A model generated the notes under the pieces. That model ran no database searches, was not told where the DNA came from, and saw nothing but the letters and a program-made list of their open reading frames with translations. Position numbers and translations under genes: made by a program. A DNA stretch of 64,000 nucleotides from Alphaproteobacteria bacterium UBA2784 (GTDB lineage Bacteria; Pseudomonadota; Alphaproteobacteria; Micropepsales; Micropepsaceae): positions 1 through 64,000 of the forward strand of contig DEIC01000011.1 of assembly GCA_002352285.1 (NCBI GenBank). Reading direction: 5' to 3'. Of the stretch, positions 62,526 to 64,000 are shown in pieces (the first letter of the stretch is position 1; the number at the start of each line of letters is the position of its first letter).

Positions 62526-63092
62526 ATGCGTATCCTTGCTGCCGCGTTGCTGCCTGTGATGTTTGCTGTGGTTCCGGTGCATGCGGCCGAGGCCGATCCT
62601 TGCGCTCAGACGCGCAAGGCCGAGGTTGAATTTTCAGTGGCGGGCCAGAAAGACATTGTAACCGTCACGGCGCTGCCATCGCCCGTCGCGCCGGGCGGCG
62701 ACACGATTGCGCCGGATGCGGGCGAGGGGCCTAACTGCGTCCTCTCGACAATTGTGCTCACCATCCACTCGCCTAACGGTGCGCTGGTAGCCAGCAACGC
62801 GACCATGCTGGTGGCGCTCGACTATGATGCGGGTCATCAAATGTCGCCGGTTTCGCCCGACGCACTCACTGCCATTCTCGACCGCCTGTCGCAGGTGACG
62901 GTCTTTGTCTCGTCAGCGGCCCCGCCGTCTGATTCGCCGATGATCTCGATGCCGTTCGGCGCAGAAGATTATGAGCGCATGAAGGCGCTGAACGCGCCCG
63001 CGCTCTGCTACAACAAGGACACGACGACCCAGACCTGCATCATCAACGAAGTGGGCAGCGTGTCGCCCTTCTTCGAAGTCACATCGATGTAA
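62526..63092 (+). CDS. Secreted four-cysteine protein, divergent paralogue 3 of 3
   Basis: The 188-residue precursor (signal AALLPVMFAVVPVHA) keeps only the framework of paralogues 1 and 2. Four cysteines fall in the same order (DPCAQ, PNCVLS, ALCYNK, QTCIIN), and it has a PALCY motif like the PMICY and PLLCY of its sisters. The LPEW and GVQTFPG motifs are lost. It faces the second paralogue, and the 161-bp gap between them should carry both promoters. GGGGAGAG before 62526 marks the start. It is followed 33 bp later by tadA. Function unknown. Confidence 0.7.
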   Translation: MRILAAALLPVMFAVVPVHAAEADPCAQTRKAEVEFSVAGQKDIVTVTALPSPVAPGGDTIAPDAGEGPNCVLSTIVLTIHSPNGALVASNATMLVALDYDAGHQMSPVSPDALTAILDRLSQVTVFVSSAAPPSDSPMISMPFGAEDYERMKALNAPALCYNKDTTTQTCIINEVGSVSPFFEVTSM

Positions 63093-63125
63093 GAGACGAA
63101 CCTGTCGGACAAAGACGCCCGCTTC

Positions 63126-63575
63126 ATGCATCTCGCTCTCGCTGAAGCCCGCAAGGCGGCGGCGCGGGGCGAGGTGCCCGTGGGTGCGGTGCTCGTCGAT
63201 GCAGATGGCCATACGCTGGCCGCAGACGGCAACCGCACCATCGAAAATCACGATCCCTCGGCCCACGCCGAGATGCTGGTGATCCGCGCAGCTTGCGCCA
63301 GCATCGGCAACGAGCGCCTGCCCGGCGCCACGCTCTATGTCACGCTGGAACCCTGCGCCATGTGCGCCGGCGCCATCTCCTTTGCCCGCATTGCGCGCCT
63401 TGTCTGGGCGGCCGATGACCCCAAAATGGGCGCTGTGCGCCACGGCCCGCGCTTCTTCGAGCAGAAAACCTGTCACCACCGGCCGGAACTGGCCGGAGGC
63501 GAGGGGGCAGACGAATCGGCGCAAATGCTCAAGGACTTCTTCCGCGCCCGCCGGGGTGGAGCCGGACAATCTTGA
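63126..63575 (+). CDS. tadA: tRNA-specific adenosine deaminase TadA
   Basis: This 149-residue zinc deaminase converts A34 to inosine in tRNA-Arg(ACG). It has the substrate region EVPVGAVLVDADG, the proton-shuttle HAEMLVIRAA and the zinc cysteines of PCAMCAGAISFARI. Both motifs are unmodified. The ATG at 63126 begins MHLALAEARKAAARG; no better start is seen upstream. Activity on tRNA, as opposed to other nucleobases, is inferred from the family pattern. Confidence 0.92.
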   Translation: MHLALAEARKAAARGEVPVGAVLVDADGHTLAADGNRTIENHDPSAHAEMLVIRAACASIGNERLPGATLYVTLEPCAMCAGAISFARIARLVWAADDPKMGAVRHGPRFFEQKTCHHRPELAGGEGADESAQMLKDFFRARRGGAGQS

Positions 63576-63650
63576 CTTAGGCCGGTGACTCGGCGGCAAA
63601 ACGCGGTCTAGGATGGCGCATTGACATCGTCAGCAAGGGACCGTTTCGCC

Positions 63651-64000
63651 ATGAACTTCGATTACACGCCAAAGATGAAGGACTGGATCGCCCGCGTCGG
63701 CGATTTCATGGACCGCCACATCTATCCCGCCGAAGCCGTCTATGACGCCCAGATGAAAGAGGCGCGCGCCAAAGGCAATCCCTGGATCGTCGTGCCGGTG
63801 GTGGAGGAATTGAAGGCCAAAGCGAGAGCCGCAGGCCTCTGGAACCTCTTCCTGCCCGAGAGCAGCCATGGCGCGGGTCTCACCAATCTCGAATATGCGC
63901 CGCTATCCGAAATGATGGGCCGCGTCGGCTTTGCCTCGGAAGTGTTCAACTGCTCTGCGCCCGACACGGGCAACATGGAAGTCATCGAGCGTTACGGCGC
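63651..64000 (+). CDS. Acyl-CoA dehydrogenase family protein (5' part; cut by window end)
   Basis: The first 116 codons are present. They begin [27 protein letters not shown] and continue with [18 protein letters not shown] and [43 protein letters not shown]. This is the N-terminal helical domain and the beginning of the substrate pocket of acyl-CoA dehydrogenases of the roughly 400-residue type, similar to the ACAD11-like group. It should oxidise acyl-CoA in beta-oxidation. The catalytic base lies beyond the window. AAGGGA precedes the ATG by about 9 nt. Confidence 0.88.
   Translation, partial: MNFDYTPKMKDWIARVGDFMDRHIYPAEAVYDAQMKEARAKGNPWIVVPVVEELKAKARAAGLWNLFLPESSHGAGLTNLEYAPLSEMMGRVGFASEVFNCSAPDTGNMEVIERYG

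Overview
The window is a GC-rich chromosomal segment of an alphaproteobacterium. The evidence is a phasin_2-type protein behind PhaR-like boxes, an Irr-type iron box upstream of dps, a CIRCE element upstream of groESL, a DUF3035 lipoprotein next to paired M16 peptidases, a TipF-like EAL protein, and a histidine tRNA with neither G-1 nor C73. The genus cannot be named from the sequence alone. About 76 protein genes (two cut by the window edges) and one tRNA gene are supported. I see no phage, insertion sequence, transposase or CRISPR array. Nearly all genes look intact.

Layout. 1-3.8 kb: phasin, SppA protease and a small membrane-protein/XRE-regulator pair. 3.8-8.6 kb: outer-membrane barrel, tRNA-His, an SGNH-like/MBOAT acyl-transfer pair, pirin and Dps. 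8.6-12.5 kb: acyl-CoA synthetase and small envelope proteins. 12.6-16.2 kb: an iron-linked cluster (di-haem oxidoreductase, imelysin, PKHD hydroxylase) around a perfect FNR-type box. 16.5-21 kb: PQQ/haem alcohol dehydrogenase, then tryptophan 2,3-dioxygenase with a kynureninase-like PLP enzyme. 21.4-26.9 kb: secreted proteins, carbonic anhydrase, two orphan genes that look foreign, a DUF900 hydrolase and an epoxide-hydrolase-fold protein. 27-29 kb: groESL. 29.3-39.3 kb: amino-acid and small-molecule enzymes (D-threonine aldolase-like, acetylpolyamine amidohydrolase-like, alanine dehydrogenase, omega-aminotransferase, PEP mutase/isocitrate lyase family) among small secreted proteins. 39.5-47.9 kb: beta-lactamase-fold hydrolase, Crp/Fnr regulator, SDR, OmpA-like lipoprotein, TPR protein, glutathione peroxidase, TipF-like protein and HAD phosphatase. 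48-60 kb: a housekeeping run, MaoC-ribF-ileS-lspA-DUF3035-M16-M16-pgi-mutL, with several overlapping starts and stops. 60-64 kb: rsmD, a pseudouridine synthase, two divergent secreted paralogues, tadA and the start of an acyl-CoA dehydrogenase.

The most unusual material is not a single gene. First, nine intergenic copies of a modular composite palindrome (134-174 bp, two overlapping families) lie mostly 13-41 bp behind stop codons. They share interchangeable half-elements, and the inner stem of one half changes sequence between copies while staying paired. Second, there is a three-member family of secreted four-cysteine proteins of no family I recognise: one copy at 33.9 kb and two divergent copies at 62 kb. 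Third, LspA carries a periplasmic CxxC-x9-CxxC insertion. Several clear operator-like palindromes (PhaR-, Irr-, FNR-, CRP-like and two orphan ones) give testable regulatory predictions. A fully new multi-gene defence or metabolic system is not evident here.
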